This document shows, piece by piece, positions 8,582 to 19,112 of a stretch of DNA of 64,000 nt (position 1 is the first letter of the stretch; each line of letters opens with the position of its first letter). This DNA comes from Bradyrhizobium commune. GTDB taxonomy: Bacteria > Pseudomonadota > Alphaproteobacteria > Rhizobiales > Xanthobacteraceae. The stretch covers positions 2,294,001 through 2,358,000 of the forward strand of contig NZ_CP061379.1 of NCBI RefSeq assembly GCF_015624505.1. The letters run 5' to 3'. The translations under genes and the position numbers were made by a program. The notes under the pieces are model-generated. The model was not told where the DNA came from. It did no database searches and saw nothing but the letters and a program-made list of their open reading frames with translations.

Positions 8582-10201
8582 ATGAGGAAGCCAACCCGCC
8601 GCGATGCAGGCGCGGCCGCCGGCAGTGTGACGCGGACCAAGCTGAAGCTCGAGCACGCACCGATGAGCGATATCATCGATGCTTTGGCCAGCGGTCGGGT
8701 GACTGCGACGGCGCTGGCCGAGGGTTATCTCGCCCGCATCGCGGCCTACGACCGCGATGGGCCCATGCTGAACTCCGTCCGCGCGTTCAATCCCGACGCG
8801 ATCAAGATCGCGGCCAAGCTCGACGGCACCAAGCCGTCGGCCAGGCGGCCGCTGGCCGGTGTGCCCATTCTGGTGAAGGACAATATCGCGACCTCTGACA
8901 AACAGCCGACCACGGCGGGCTCGCTGGCGCTGGAGGGCGCGCGTGCCAGGGACGACGCCACCGTCGTCAAGCTGCTGCGTGACGCCGGCGCGGTGATCCT
9001 GGGCAAGGCGAACCTGACGGAGTTCGCCAACATTCTCGCGATCGACATGCCCTCGGGCTACTCGTCGCTGGGCGGTCAGGTGAAGAACCCCTTCGTGCCG
9101 GCGCTGATGGACGATCGCGGCATCCCGGTCGTGCAACCCGGGGGATCGAGCTCGGGTTCGGCGGTCGCGGTCGCGGCCGGCCTGTGCGCGGCCTCGATCG
9201 GCACCGAGACCTCGGGCTCGCTGCTGTACCCCGCAAGCCAGAACGGCCTCGTCACCGTCAAGCCGACAGTCGGACTGATCAGCCGTACCGGCATCCTGCC
9301 GATCTCGCACAGCCAGGACACGGCAGGGCCGATGACGCGTACCGTGCGCGACGCGGCGATGTTGCTGAATGTGTTGGCCGCCGCGGACCCGCTCGATCCG
9401 GTAACGAAGCGGCAGCGGCGGCCGGCCGACTACACCGCCGACCTCGCGCAGGATGCGATGAAGGGCGCGCGCATCGGTGTGCCGAGCGACCCCGCCGACC
9501 CGCTCAACGATCGCTACTACGGCAAGCTGCCGCCCAAATGGACCAAGGTGATGGCTGACGTGGTCAAGGTGCTGGAGGACCTGGGCGCGGTCATCGTGCG
9601 CGCCAACATGCCGACGGCTGGCTGGACCGGCGGGCCGGGCACGAGCATGTCCGTGCTCAACCGCAATCCGCTGAGTCCCCACAAGGGCAATGTGGCGACG
9701 CCGCCGATCGTCTTCCTCTACGAGCTGAAGCACGGTCTCAACCTGTATTTGAAGGATTGGGCGACCAACACGGGGATCAAGACTATGGCCGACATCATCG
9801 CCTTCAACGATGCGCACGCCGAGAAGGCGCTGCGTTTTGGTCAGGACCTGTTTCTCGCCGCCGATATCAGCAGGGGCGATTTGAGTGAGCGTGAGTACAA
9901 GTCGGCGCGTGCCATGGACCTGCTCTCCGCCAAGACACGCGGCATGGACGCCTACATGAACCAGCACAGGCTCGACGCGGTGCTGTTCCCCGGCAGCGGA
10001 GGCTGCGTGATCGCCGCGAAGGCAGGCTATCCCAGCGTCATGGTGCCGGCTGGCTTCGTGTCAGGCGTCGACGGCAAGGACACGCCCGACTATCCGCTCG
10101 GCGTCACCTTCGCAGGCCGCGCCTGGAGCGAGCACAAGCTGCTGCGTCTGGCCTACGCCTATGAGCAGGCTACCCACATCTTCAAGCCGCCTGAGCTCTA
10201 G
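8582..10201 (+). CDS. Amidase-signature family amidase
   Basis: 539-residue serine hydrolase of the amidase signature family. The Ser-cisSer-Lys triad can be read: the lysine in GVPILVKDNI, the cis-serine in PGGSSSGSAVAVAAGL, and the nucleophile in IGTETSGSLLYPAS. The start at 8582 is preferred because the helix KLEHAPMSDIIDALASG matches the usual N-terminal helix; an ATG at 8663 would cut it. Substrate cannot be told; relatives act on aryl or aliphatic amides. It diverges from dctA and converges on formamidase, so an amide-nitrogen role is plausible. No signal peptide. Confidence 0.88.
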   Translation: MRKPTRRDAGAAAGSVTRTKLKLEHAPMSDIIDALASGRVTATALAEGYLARIAAYDRDGPMLNSVRAFNPDAIKIAAKLDGTKPSARRPLAGVPILVKDNIATSDKQPTTAGSLALEGARARDDATVVKLLRDAGAVILGKANLTEFANILAIDMPSGYSSLGGQVKNPFVPALMDDRGIPVVQPGGSSSGSAVAVAAGLCAASIGTETSGSLLYPASQNGLVTVKPTVGLISRTGILPISHSQDTAGPMTRTVRDAAMLLNVLAAADPLDPVTKRQRRPADYTADLAQDAMKGARIGVPSDPADPLNDRYYGKLPPKWTKVMADVVKVLEDLGAVIVRANMPTAGWTGGPGTSMSVLNRNPLSPHKGNVATPPIVFLYELKHGLNLYLKDWATNTGIKTMADIIAFNDAHAEKALRFGQDLFLAADISRGDLSEREYKSARAMDLLSAKTRGMDAYMNQHRLDAVLFPGSGGCVIAAKAGYPSVMVPAGFVSGVDGKDTPDYPLGVTFAGRAWSEHKLLRLAYAYEQATHIFKPPEL

Positions 10202-10223
10202 ACAGAGCCAAGGCCTGCGGCCG

Positions 10224-11237
10224 TCACTCCGCCGCCTTCGCGGTCTTTCCGAACATCCGCGCCGGTGCCGGGAAGCCGCAGGAGGAGCCGTCGGTGACCT
10301 TGACCTGGTCTTCCCACGGCAGGCGGAAAGTGCCGGCGACCATGTCCTGCATGAAGGTGTAGGGGCAGTCCATCGCGCCGCCCTTCACCGCGACATAGCC
10401 GCGGTGCCAGAGCTGGTAAATGTTGTTCTCGACGCCCCAATTGATGCGGGCTTCGCGCACGAGGTCGGGCCGCACTTCGGCGGTGATGATCTCGTCGGCG
10501 CGGCCGGTGGTGCCGTGCGCCAGCACGCTGCCGTCGAAATTGACGATCATGCCTTCGCCCATGGAATCGAACGAGCCGTCGGAGCCGCACATGCAGACGT
10601 TCGCCGTGACCATCAGGTTCTGGAACGAGTTGGCCTGGTTGGTGAAGCGCCAGGCGTCGCGGATCGGCGCGGTGTAGCCGGCGGTGCGGATCATGATCTC
10701 CGCGCCCTTGTAGGCGCATTCCCGCGCCATCTCCGGGAACATGCCGTCATGGCAGATGATCAGTGCGATCTTCGCGCCATTCGGCCCGTCGATCACGGGA
10801 ATGCCGATATCGCCCGGCTCCCACGGTTCGACCGGAATCCAGGGATGGAGTTTTCGGTAATAGAGCTTGATCTCGCCGTGGTCGTCGATGATCAGGCCGG
10901 AATTGTAGGGATTGCCGTGCGGGTTGAACTCCATGATGGAGAAGCAGCCCCAGATCCTGTTGTCGATGCAGGCCTTCTTGAACGCCGCGACCTCGGGCCC
11001 GTCGAGCCGGCACATGATCTCGGGATTGGTGTCCATCGAGAGGCCGTGCAGCGAATATTCGGGAAACACCACCAGATCCATGGTGGAGAGATTGCGGCGG
11101 GCCTTGCCGACCATCCAGACGATGCGCTCGGTCTGCTTCGCAAGATCGGCCCGGGTCACGACGTTCGGCAGCTGCAGCTGCACCAGCCCGATGACCACGC
11201 CGTTGGGAGATTTGTTCAACCCGCCAAGCCCGTTCAT
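10224..11237 (-). CDS. amiF: Formamidase (nitrilase superfamily)
   Basis: 337-residue cytosolic enzyme that hydrolyses formamide to formate and ammonia. The nitrilase triad is present as Glu60 (VVFPEYSLHG), Lys129 (YYRKLHPW) and Cys162 (ALIICHDGMFPE) by my count. The conserved start MNGLGGLNKSPNGVVIG and overall length match AmiF formamidases rather than the longer aliphatic amidase AmiE. The start at 11237 has GGGAG eight bases upstream. It is divergent from the TetR gene at 11479, which may control it. The enzyme supplies nitrogen, in keeping with the surrounding purine and amide genes. Confidence 0.93.
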   Translation of the reverse strand: MNGLGGLNKSPNGVVIGLVQLQLPNVVTRADLAKQTERIVWMVGKARRNLSTMDLVVFPEYSLHGLSMDTNPEIMCRLDGPEVAAFKKACIDNRIWGCFSIMEFNPHGNPYNSGLIIDDHGEIKLYYRKLHPWIPVEPWEPGDIGIPVIDGPNGAKIALIICHDGMFPEMARECAYKGAEIMIRTAGYTAPIRDAWRFTNQANSFQNLMVTANVCMCGSDGSFDSMGEGMIVNFDGSVLAHGTTGRADEIITAEVRPDLVREARINWGVENNIYQLWHRGYVAVKGGAMDCPYTFMQDMVAGTFRLPWEDQVKVTDGSSCGFPAPARMFGKTAKAAE

Positions 11238-11462
11238 GATCAGCTCCCTTGTCGGCTTTGTTGCCGTCCGCGCGACGTCTTCGCGCGCGATCGGTTCTTG
11301 GCAGAGCAAATCCGATTTTGACGGCGTGCAAAAGTCCATTTTTCAGGCGGCAGGCGAAAGTCGTGCCCGTGTGGGGTCGACTGACCTCCCGGAGTGTATG
11401 CCGACGCCCATGATTGCGGCGCGGCGTGCCGCAAGTCTCGGCTTGACCCTCCAATCCGCCCG

Positions 11463-11480
11463 ATGTCAGACTTATGACAT
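11463..11480. promoter_or_regulatory. Palindrome at the tetR start codon, possible operator
   Basis: ATGTCA and TGACAT form perfect 6-base arms around a 6-base spacer, and the right arm overlaps the TetR start codon. Placement in the 241-base gap between divergent formamidase and TetR genes suggests an autoregulatory site; this is inference only. Confidence 0.4.
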
Positions 11481-12141
11481 GAGTACAGAAAAGCGACATA
11501 TCGCCAGCCTTCGCGACGAATATGCCGAGATGACACGGCAGCGCATTGTCGCGGCTTTTGTCGAGACGCTGGAGGACGAGGCGGCCGATGACGTCTCGAT
11601 GGCTGCGGTGGCGAAGCGGGCGAAGGTGGCCGAGCGCACTGTCTACCGTCACTTCAACACCCGCGCGGAGCTGTTCGCTGCTGCCGGTGAATGGATCGAG
11701 CACAACGTCTTCAGCTACATTCCCTTCACCTCGCCCGACGAGCTGCCGGATATATTCCGCAAGCTGTGCAGGCGGTTCGACCATCACCCGCATCTGGCCC
11801 GCGCCATTGCGATGACGCGAGCGGGCCGCCGGGTGCGCGCCGGCTTCCGGCGTCACCTGATCGACCAGCACCGCAAGGCGATGGCGCCGCTGGTGCAGCA
11901 TCTCCCTGCGAAGGAAGTCCGCCAGGCGGAGGCGCTCGCGTCTTATCTCAACAACGTGCTGGCCTGGAATGCGATGCGCGAGGATTTTGGCATGTCGAGC
12001 GCCGAGATCGCCGATGCGATCGAGTGGGCGCTCACGACGCTCCTGAAGGACGTCCGTCAGCGCGATGCCGCCGCGGCGCGGAGCGGCAAGACCGGTAAAT
12101 CGCCGCGAAAGCGATCCACGGCTGCGAAAGAGCAGGCGTAG
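11479..12141 (+). CDS. TetR-family transcriptional regulator
   Basis: 220 residues. The N-terminal helix-turn-helix is clear: MTRQRIVAAFVETLED, then VSMAAVAKRAKVAERTVYRHFNTRAELFAAA (residues about 15-60). The C-terminal ligand domain is not assignable. The gene is divergent from formamidase and lies 13 bases upstream of adenine deaminase, so a purine or amide ligand and control of both directions are likely guesses. An 18-base palindrome overlaps its start codon. Confidence 0.9.
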   Translation: MSTEKRHIASLRDEYAEMTRQRIVAAFVETLEDEAADDVSMAAVAKRAKVAERTVYRHFNTRAELFAAAGEWIEHNVFSYIPFTSPDELPDIFRKLCRRFDHHPHLARAIAMTRAGRRVRAGFRRHLIDQHRKAMAPLVQHLPAKEVRQAEALASYLNNVLAWNAMREDFGMSSAEIADAIEWALTTLLKDVRQRDAAAARSGKTGKSPRKRSTAAKEQA

Positions 12142-12154
12142 AGCGAGGCAGGCC

Positions 12155-14020
12155 ATGAACGCGATACCCGAAGATCTCTTGATCAACGCGCCCGACGAGG
12201 TCCGCATTCGCCAGGACCTGGTGCTGACGGCGCTCGGTCGCCGCCCGGCCGATCGCGCTTTACGGGTCGGCAGGTTGCTGGATGTGCATAGCCGCACCTG
12301 GAGCGAAGATCAGGAGATTGTCTTTAAGGGCCGGCGCATCGCCTGGGTCGGGCCTGCCGGCAGTTATCCCGGCGAAGTCCGCGAGCGCGCGCATCGGCCG
12401 GATCTTGCGGCCGTGCCCGGCTTCGGCGAGGTGCACAAGCACATCGAAAGTTCGCATCTCACGCCGGAATGGGAGGCCGCGCTGGTGCTGCCGCATGGCA
12501 ATACCTGGACCTGCGAGGCAAGCCACGAGTTCTCCAATGTCAACGGCGCCCGCAATCTCGAATTCTGGTTCGAGGCACGCCGCCGCGGCTCGCCGCTCAA
12601 GATCTTTCCGCAACCCGGCTCGGCCGTGCCACCGACGGCTTACGAATGGGGTGGCGGATGGTATGGCCACGACGAGCAGGCGCGCTTCATGGGCGAGAGC
12701 CTGATGGTGACCGGGCTCGACGAAGTCATGGACTGGCCGGCGGTGTGGAATCCCGACAATCCCTCCTACAAGCGGCTCTGGGGCATGATCGAGGCGACGT
12801 TCGCGGCGCGCGGCGTCGTCGAAGGCCACGCCTCTGGCTTGCGGGATCTGCCCTCCATCAACGCCTTTGCCGCGGCGGGGCTCGCCTCCGATCACGAAAT
12901 GCAGACTCCGGAGGAAACCTGGGACAAGCTCACCCGCGGCTTGTTCGTCGAGCTGCGCGTCTATGCCATGGACGAGATCGTCAAATGGCTGCTCGCCAAG
13001 GGCCTGCAGGATTGGTCGCAGATCGCATTCACGACCGACGACCGTAGCGCCAGCCACACGATCGAGCTTGGTGCCAGCGACCACAACGCGCGAATCGCCA
13101 TCGAAGCCGGTCTTGTGCCTGAAATCGCAATTCAATGTCTCACCATCAATCCGGCGCGGCACATGCGCCTTACGCCGTTCGTCGGCAGCCTGGCTCCAGG
13201 GCGTTTCGGCGACGTCGTGCTGCTGTCGGATGTTGCCAAACTCACCGTCGCCGAAGTGTGGGCCGATGGCATGCAGGTCTCCGAAGGCAAGCGCTATCTC
13301 GGCAAGGTGCCTGAAATCCAATGGCCGGCCTGGGCAACGAAGACAGTCAACATCAAGCGTACGATCAAGCCTCAGGATTTCGAGCTGCGGGCCGAGACTG
13401 GCCGCACTTCGATGAAGGCGGCCGTGATCCGTCCCTTCCATTGGCATCCCGAATTCTACACGCTCGAACTGCCGGTGCGTGATGGTGCCGTACAGCGCGA
13501 CGAGAGCGAGGCCATCACCAAGTTTGCCATCGTCGACCGCTTTTCCGGCGACGGGCGCGTCGCAAAGATGTTCTGGCGCGGCTGCGGACCGCGAACGCCG
13601 GAGACGGCCGTTGCCTGTTCGGTGGCGCACGACAAGCACAATATCTGGGTGGTCGGCTCGTCCGACGCGGCGATGGCGAAGGCGGTGAACGCGCTGATCG
13701 AGCTTCAGGGCGGATGGGCTCTGGTGCGCGAGGGTGAGCTCGTTGCCACCGTGCGCTTCGAGGTCGGAGGGCTGATGAGCTGCCGCTCGGCGCAAGCGCT
13801 CGATGCCGAGATGCAGGCGCTCTATGCAGAAGGCCGCAAGGTCGACTGGATGTACGAGCCGACGTTCCGGCCGCGCTGGTATCCGGGATTCCCCGAGCGG
13901 CTGATGTTCGCGACGCTGACTTGCGCGCCCTGGAGCTGGGTGCTGGTGGCGCCTTGCGAGCAGGCGCCGCTCGGATTCATCAACGTGCAGACGGGCGAGG
14001 CGCACCCGGTGGTCTGGTAG
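12155..14020 (+). CDS. ade: Adenine deaminase (amidohydrolase superfamily)
   Basis: 621 residues; converts adenine to hypoxanthine and ammonia. The metal-binding motif reads GFGEVHKHIESSHL, the form seen in the longer alphaproteobacterial branch of Ade proteins instead of GLIDAHVHIESS. Further markers are VVEGHASGL, FTTDDRSASH, LTINPARHMRL with GSLAPGRFGDVVLL, and a C-terminal region with VAHDKHNIWVVGSSDAAM. The start at 12155 has GAGGCAGG upstream. It lies 13 bases from the NCS2 permease gene at each side of the same operon, which supports purine salvage as the role. Confidence 0.9.
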   Translation: MNAIPEDLLINAPDEVRIRQDLVLTALGRRPADRALRVGRLLDVHSRTWSEDQEIVFKGRRIAWVGPAGSYPGEVRERAHRPDLAAVPGFGEVHKHIESSHLTPEWEAALVLPHGNTWTCEASHEFSNVNGARNLEFWFEARRRGSPLKIFPQPGSAVPPTAYEWGGGWYGHDEQARFMGESLMVTGLDEVMDWPAVWNPDNPSYKRLWGMIEATFAARGVVEGHASGLRDLPSINAFAAAGLASDHEMQTPEETWDKLTRGLFVELRVYAMDEIVKWLLAKGLQDWSQIAFTTDDRSASHTIELGASDHNARIAIEAGLVPEIAIQCLTINPARHMRLTPFVGSLAPGRFGDVVLLSDVAKLTVAEVWADGMQVSEGKRYLGKVPEIQWPAWATKTVNIKRTIKPQDFELRAETGRTSMKAAVIRPFHWHPEFYTLELPVRDGAVQRDESEAITKFAIVDRFSGDGRVAKMFWRGCGPRTPETAVACSVAHDKHNIWVVGSSDAAMAKAVNALIELQGGWALVREGELVATVRFEVGGLMSCRSAQALDAEMQALYAEGRKVDWMYEPTFRPRWYPGFPERLMFATLTCAPWSWVLVAPCEQAPLGFINVQTGEAHPVVW

Positions 14021-14033
14021 GGGGAGGACTGGG

Positions 14034-15425
14034 ATGAACGAGATGACACCACCGCAGGAAGCTTCCGCAGAGCTGCCGTCAAAGCCCGCCGCAAGCGCGC
14101 TTGATCGATTCTTTGGCGTCAGCGAGCGCGGCACCAGCCTCGGACGCGAGGTCATGGCCGGAGCGACTACGTTCGCGGCGATGGCCTATATCATCGCTGT
14201 GAACCCGGCGATCATGTCCAACGCCGGGATGGACCGCGCCGACCTCGTCAGCGCCACGGCACTCGCCGCGATCCTCGGCTCGGTCATGATGGGCCTTTGG
14301 GCCAATCTGCCACTCGCCGTTGCGCCGGCGATGGGATCGAACGTCATCTTCACCTACGTCATCGTCAAGCAGATGGGCATGCCCTGGCAGGGCGCGCTCG
14401 CGATGGTCGCCTTCACCGGCGTGTTGTTTTTGATTCTCAGCCTGTCGAAGCTGCGCGAAAAAGTCGCAAAGGACGTTCCGGAAGCGCTGAAGATCGGTAT
14501 CCAGGCCGCCGTCGGCACCCTCATCGTCTTCATTGCGCTGCGTGGTGCCGGCTTCGTGGTCCAGAATCCGTCGACCTACATCGCGATGGGATCGCTGCGC
14601 AATCCGCCGGTGCTGCTGACGCTGTTCGGTCTCCTGCTCACGCCGGTATTGGTAGCGCGCCGAGTGCCGGCAGCGCTCATCCTGTCGATCGCAGTGCTCA
14701 CCCTGATTGGCTTCTTCGTTCCGGGTGCCAACGGCAAGATGGTCACGTCGGTGCCGTCGGCCATCATGGCGTGGCCGCGCTGGCCGACCAGCACCTTCAT
14801 GGCGCTCGACATCGGCTATCTCTTCAGCCATTTCGTCGTGGCGCTGCCATTGCTGTTCTATTTCCTGTGCGCCGAATTCTTCTCGACGCTGGGTACGCTG
14901 ATCGGAGTCACGGGGGCGGCCAATCTGCGCAAGCCCGACGGTTCGATCCCGAATGCCACCGCGGCGTTTGCCACCGATGCGACTGCCTCCATCGTCGGCC
15001 CGCTGCTCGGCACCTCCGTTGTCACGGCCTACATCGAATCCATCACCGGCGTGCAGGCGGGTGGGCGAACCGGCCTGACCTCGTTGACCGTTGCGGCATT
15101 CTTCTTTCTCGCGCTGTTCTTCTGGCCGATCTTCGTCATCATCCCGCCGCAAGCAACCGCGCCGGCGCTCGTGCTCGTCGGCGTCTTGATGATGCAGGGG
15201 CTCGCCCGCATCGACATGACCGATCTCGTCAACGCGGTGCCGATCGTGCTGACCTTATTGGTCACCGTGCTGACCAATAACCTCATCAACGGAATGGCGC
15301 TGGGGACGCTGAGCTACTTAGCGCTCGAAGCGGCGATGGGCCGTCGGGCGCAGATTCCGGCGATGGTGTGGGGCTTGGGCGTGGTGTTCATCGCCTACGC
15401 GTTCGTGATCGCGCAGATATTCTGA
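14034..15425 (+). CDS. NCS2-family purine permease (AzgA-like)
   Basis: 463-residue inner-membrane transporter with about 12-14 hydrophobic segments. The N-terminal block LDRFFGVSERGTSLGREVMAG and TTFAAMAYIIAVNPAIMS is the signature of the AzgA/GhxP adenine-guanine-hypoxanthine branch; a second landmark is SIVGPLLGTSVVTAYIESITGVQAGGRTGLTSL. It starts 13 bases after the adenine deaminase stop codon, so the pair should import and deaminate adenine. The exact base specificity is inferred. Confidence 0.92.
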   Translation: MNEMTPPQEASAELPSKPAASALDRFFGVSERGTSLGREVMAGATTFAAMAYIIAVNPAIMSNAGMDRADLVSATALAAILGSVMMGLWANLPLAVAPAMGSNVIFTYVIVKQMGMPWQGALAMVAFTGVLFLILSLSKLREKVAKDVPEALKIGIQAAVGTLIVFIALRGAGFVVQNPSTYIAMGSLRNPPVLLTLFGLLLTPVLVARRVPAALILSIAVLTLIGFFVPGANGKMVTSVPSAIMAWPRWPTSTFMALDIGYLFSHFVVALPLLFYFLCAEFFSTLGTLIGVTGAANLRKPDGSIPNATAAFATDATASIVGPLLGTSVVTAYIESITGVQAGGRTGLTSLTVAAFFFLALFFWPIFVIIPPQATAPALVLVGVLMMQGLARIDMTDLVNAVPIVLTLLVTVLTNNLINGMALGTLSYLALEAAMGRRAQIPAMVWGLGVVFIAYAFVIAQIF

Positions 15426-15433
15426 TTTCCGCG

Positions 15434-15655
15434 CTACGCCGCCAGATCGAGCAGCCGGCACGAGCCGCGCACCAGAACCTGGCGGCCGGTCGGAGTCATC
15501 GCAGGCACGCCGTCGTTGACGACGACGAGGCCAAGCTTCACGAGGCCGTCGAGGAGATAAGCCTTCGAAAGGCGACCGTTCGACACCGGGTTGCGAAGCG
15601 AGCGCAGCGCTTCCCATTGGTCCGGTGAAAGATCGAAGTCGACGTCGTTGCTCAT
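15434..15655 (-). CDS. Small conserved protein, winged-helix-like
   Basis: 73 residues, acidic N-terminus then LSPDQWEALRSLRNP, a helix LSKAYLLDGLVKLGLVVV and PAMTPTGRQVLVRG. The pattern of helix-helix-strand resembles a minimal winged helix, but no family is recognised. The TGA stop lies 8 bases from the permease stop (convergent). Confidence 0.7.
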   Translation of the reverse strand: MSNDVDFDLSPDQWEALRSLRNPVSNGRLSKAYLLDGLVKLGLVVVNDGVPAMTPTGRQVLVRGSCRLLDLAA

Positions 15656-16006
15656 GTTGCCTCAAGTGACAGTACGGTTGGTGCGCCCCTGTTAGCGGCG
15701 CCGCATGAAGACCATGCGACGACAATGAGTCGGAATTCGGTGAGGTGTTGAGAACCTCTATTCGCAAATTGCCGCACGTCATTGCGTCACAACAGTTAAG
15801 ATCGCCGAGATGAGAATATCGTCTCGATTTCGGATCACTAATTGATGATCTGCCCTTGAATGTGCGGTGAGGGCTACCGCAGTGCACGGGAAGGACCGCT
15901 GTCCCATTCTGCGTCGCGATATGCACAGAAATCTTGAGGCGAGCGTTTCAGGAGTCTGTTAGGCTGATTCGCGGGGAATGGCTTCACACGACAGGAGTGT
16001 GAGTGC
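15656..16006. other. Intergenic, no gene seen
   Basis: 351 bases, lower in GC than its neighbours. I see no convincing reading frame, hairpin terminator or repeat. It holds the upstream regions of the divergent small genes at 15434 and 16007. Confidence 0.5.
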
Positions 16007-16189
16007 ATGAAGAGGCTGGCGGAAATACGCAGTCAGGAATTCCTTTGCCGCGAGCGCGCCGCGCTCGATTCGGAGCGCCGGCTTTTCTGGCTCGCGCGAG
16101 CGGAAGAGTGGGAGCAGCGTGCTCTCGACGAGATCGCGTATCATTTCCGGGAATGCAATCTCGACTTGACCGAGCTGGCTGCTGCCTGA
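16007..16189 (+). CDS. Small charged helical protein
   Basis: 60 residues, almost entirely helical by composition, with a heptad-like run RERAALDSERRLFWLARAEE. An AGGAG lies ten bases upstream of the ATG. No family recognised. The gene is convergent with the VWA gene, whose stop is 20 bases away. Confidence 0.6.
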   Translation: MKRLAEIRSQEFLCRERAALDSERRLFWLARAEEWEQRALDEIAYHFRECNLDLTELAAA

Positions 16190-16208
16190 CGTCAGAGGCG
16201 GGCACTGC

Positions 16209-17585
16209 TTACTGGTAAGTTGCCACGATATCGGACACAGCGCGCTCGAGCTGGTGCGCTGTGGCGCATTGGCGCACGACGCTGCAAAAGGTCGCGTAGC
16301 GCGGCATCTCGGAATCGCCAAAGCCCCAGGCGAGCCGTCCTTCGGGATTGAGCCAGACCAGCCGCTTCGAACGCTCGGAGATGCGCCGCAGGATGTCGGC
16401 GCGCGGGTCGAGATTGTTGCTGCGGGCGTCGCCGAGCACGATCACCGTGGTCTGCGGTGTCAGCGTGCTCATGAACTCCTTCTCGAAATCGACCAGCGAC
16501 GAGCCATAGTCGGATGAGCCGAAGCCGACCTTGGACATGATCTCGGCCATCGCCGCTTCCGGCGAATTCTCCTCCAGGATCTCGCTGACCTCGATCAGAT
16601 GCGACGAGAATGCGAAGGAACGGACGTCGTCGACCACCTCGTGCAGGGAGTGGATGAGGAGCAGGAAGAAGTCGGAGACCTGCGCGACTGAGCCCGAGAC
16701 GTCGCACAGCGCCACGATTTTGGGCCGGTCACGGTGCTTGCGCTTCCACGCCGTGAGGAAGGGCACACCGCCCCAGGCGGCGTTGCGGCGGAGGGTGCGG
16801 CGAACGTCGAGATGGCCCCGGCGCTGGCGCTTGCGCGGCTTCGAATAGCGCTCGCGCAGGCGCCGTGCAATCTGGCGGATGAGGGCGCGCATCTCGGCGA
16901 CCTGGCGCCGCTCGATCCGCGCGAGCGGCGCGTTACGCAGGATCTCGTTGCGGAGGTTTTCGGCCTCCTCGCGGGCATAGAGTGCAAGTCCTTGGGAGAC
17001 CGTGTCGCGGACCGCTTCGCGCAGGGCATCGAGCGCGGCGCGGAGGCGCTCGGCGAGTGCCGGGCTGGTCACGGTCAGTTCATCGAGCTCGTCGCGCAGG
17101 CGCTGAAGGCCCATGGCGTCGAGGATGCGGCTCGAGAAGATGCCGCGCTGGGTGGAATATCGGATGTCGGACAACGAGGCGGCGCCGGCGGCGTTGGCGA
17201 TTGCGGCGGCGATCGCGTTGCGATCCTGCGACAGCAGCATCTGAGCGAGCGGGCCCAATGCTTCGGCAGGCTGACCTTCGCCCGCTTCGCTGGCCGAGCC
17301 GGATGAGGGCGATTGATCAGAGTCCTGCGAGGCGTCGTCGTTGTCGGGCTCAGGCGGATCTTCCCGCAGTTCAGGCTGACTGAAGAACAGGTCAAAACTG
17401 TCGCCGAGCGCGAGCTTCTCGTCCTGCGACTTGGCAAGCGTCAGGAGGAGCGCGTCGCGCAGGATCGCCCGGTCGGAAAATCCGACCTGCTTGACCGCGC
17501 GCATCGCATCGATGCTTTCGGCGGGCGAGACGTGGACTCCGGCTCCCCGCGCCGCCCGAAAGAAACGATGGAGGTTTTCGCGCAT
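16209..17585 (-). CDS. VWA-domain protein (CoxE-like), partner of MoxR ATPase
   Basis: 458 residues. The N-terminal part carries FFRAARGAGVHVSPAESIDAM and an acidic low-complexity stretch at about 80-110. A C-terminal von Willebrand A domain has the MIDAS motif DVSGS at about residue 294 and VIVLGDARSNN near the end. CoxE-like VWA proteins act with a MoxR AAA+ ATPase as chaperones that load metals or mature enzymes. The MoxR gene lies immediately upstream (stop at 17591, five bases from this ATG). A TTG at 17594 is an alternative start overlapping that stop. Confidence 0.88.
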   Translation of the reverse strand: MRENLHRFFRAARGAGVHVSPAESIDAMRAVKQVGFSDRAILRDALLLTLAKSQDEKLALGDSFDLFFSQPELREDPPEPDNDDASQDSDQSPSSGSASEAGEGQPAEALGPLAQMLLSQDRNAIAAAIANAAGAASLSDIRYSTQRGIFSSRILDAMGLQRLRDELDELTVTSPALAERLRAALDALREAVRDTVSQGLALYAREEAENLRNEILRNAPLARIERRQVAEMRALIRQIARRLRERYSKPRKRQRRGHLDVRRTLRRNAAWGGVPFLTAWKRKHRDRPKIVALCDVSGSVAQVSDFFLLLIHSLHEVVDDVRSFAFSSHLIEVSEILEENSPEAAMAEIMSKVGFGSSDYGSSLVDFEKEFMSTLTPQTTVIVLGDARSNNLDPRADILRRISERSKRLVWLNPEGRLAWGFGDSEMPRYATFCSVVRQCATAHQLERAVSDIVATYQ

Positions 17586-17590
17586 CGGCG

Positions 17591-18538
<948 letters not shown>

Positions 18539-18684
18539 GAAACGGCTCTCCCAAAGGTCTTGGTTGAGGCTTGTTCTGCCTGCGTTCCAGGCAAAGAACA
18601 AGTCTCGTTTGGGACGGCCTGACCCGCGCTCACGATCGCTTTTTCCGTTCAGCGCAAATACTTAAGGGATGGCCGATCGTGCGG

Positions 18685-18885
18685 TCAGTGCCGCAGCAGC
18701 TCCGGCTTGCGGATGGTCTGCCTGACCTCGGCGCCGCAATCGGCGCATTCATAGACGAAGTCGATCTTGGCAAGGCTCCAATGCGGCTCGACCTCGCGCA
18801 CATACATTGGCAGGAACCCCATGCAGGTCGGGCAAATTACAGGCGCGATTTCGATATCCTGATGATGCTGGACGTATGCAGGCAT
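18685..18885 (-). CDS. Small zinc-ribbon-like protein
   Basis: 66 residues with two CxxC knuckles: ICPTCMGFLPM and YECADCGAEVRQT. The spacing is that of a four-cysteine zinc ribbon. The start at 18885 has GAAGGA nine bases upstream; longer frames lack such a site. Function unknown. Confidence 0.75.
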   Translation of the reverse strand: MPAYVQHHQDIEIAPVICPTCMGFLPMYVREVEPHWSLAKIDFVYECADCGAEVRQTIRKPELLRH

Positions 18886-19112
18886 CTCGGCTTTCCTTCG
18901 CAGGCGACCACCAAACCCCGCGCAAAAGCTACTGCCGGACGGCCTCAGGGCCGTCATCAACTCTTTCGAACAGAGGCGGAACAGCGGAGCTTTGTCGTTC
19001 GCTGTGACATTCTTGTTACGTCTTTTATACTGTAACGGGCGGACCAAATGCCTATTTCACGGGCCGATCCGCTGCCTGCGGACCTTCATTCCAACGATAA
19101 GGGAGCAACCCC

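Noticed and set aside
8528..9967. 479-codon minus-strand frame
   Set aside because: Antisense to the amidase gene, which has all catalytic motifs.
12260..14155. 631-codon minus-strand frame
   Set aside because: Antisense to adenine deaminase; no family resemblance.
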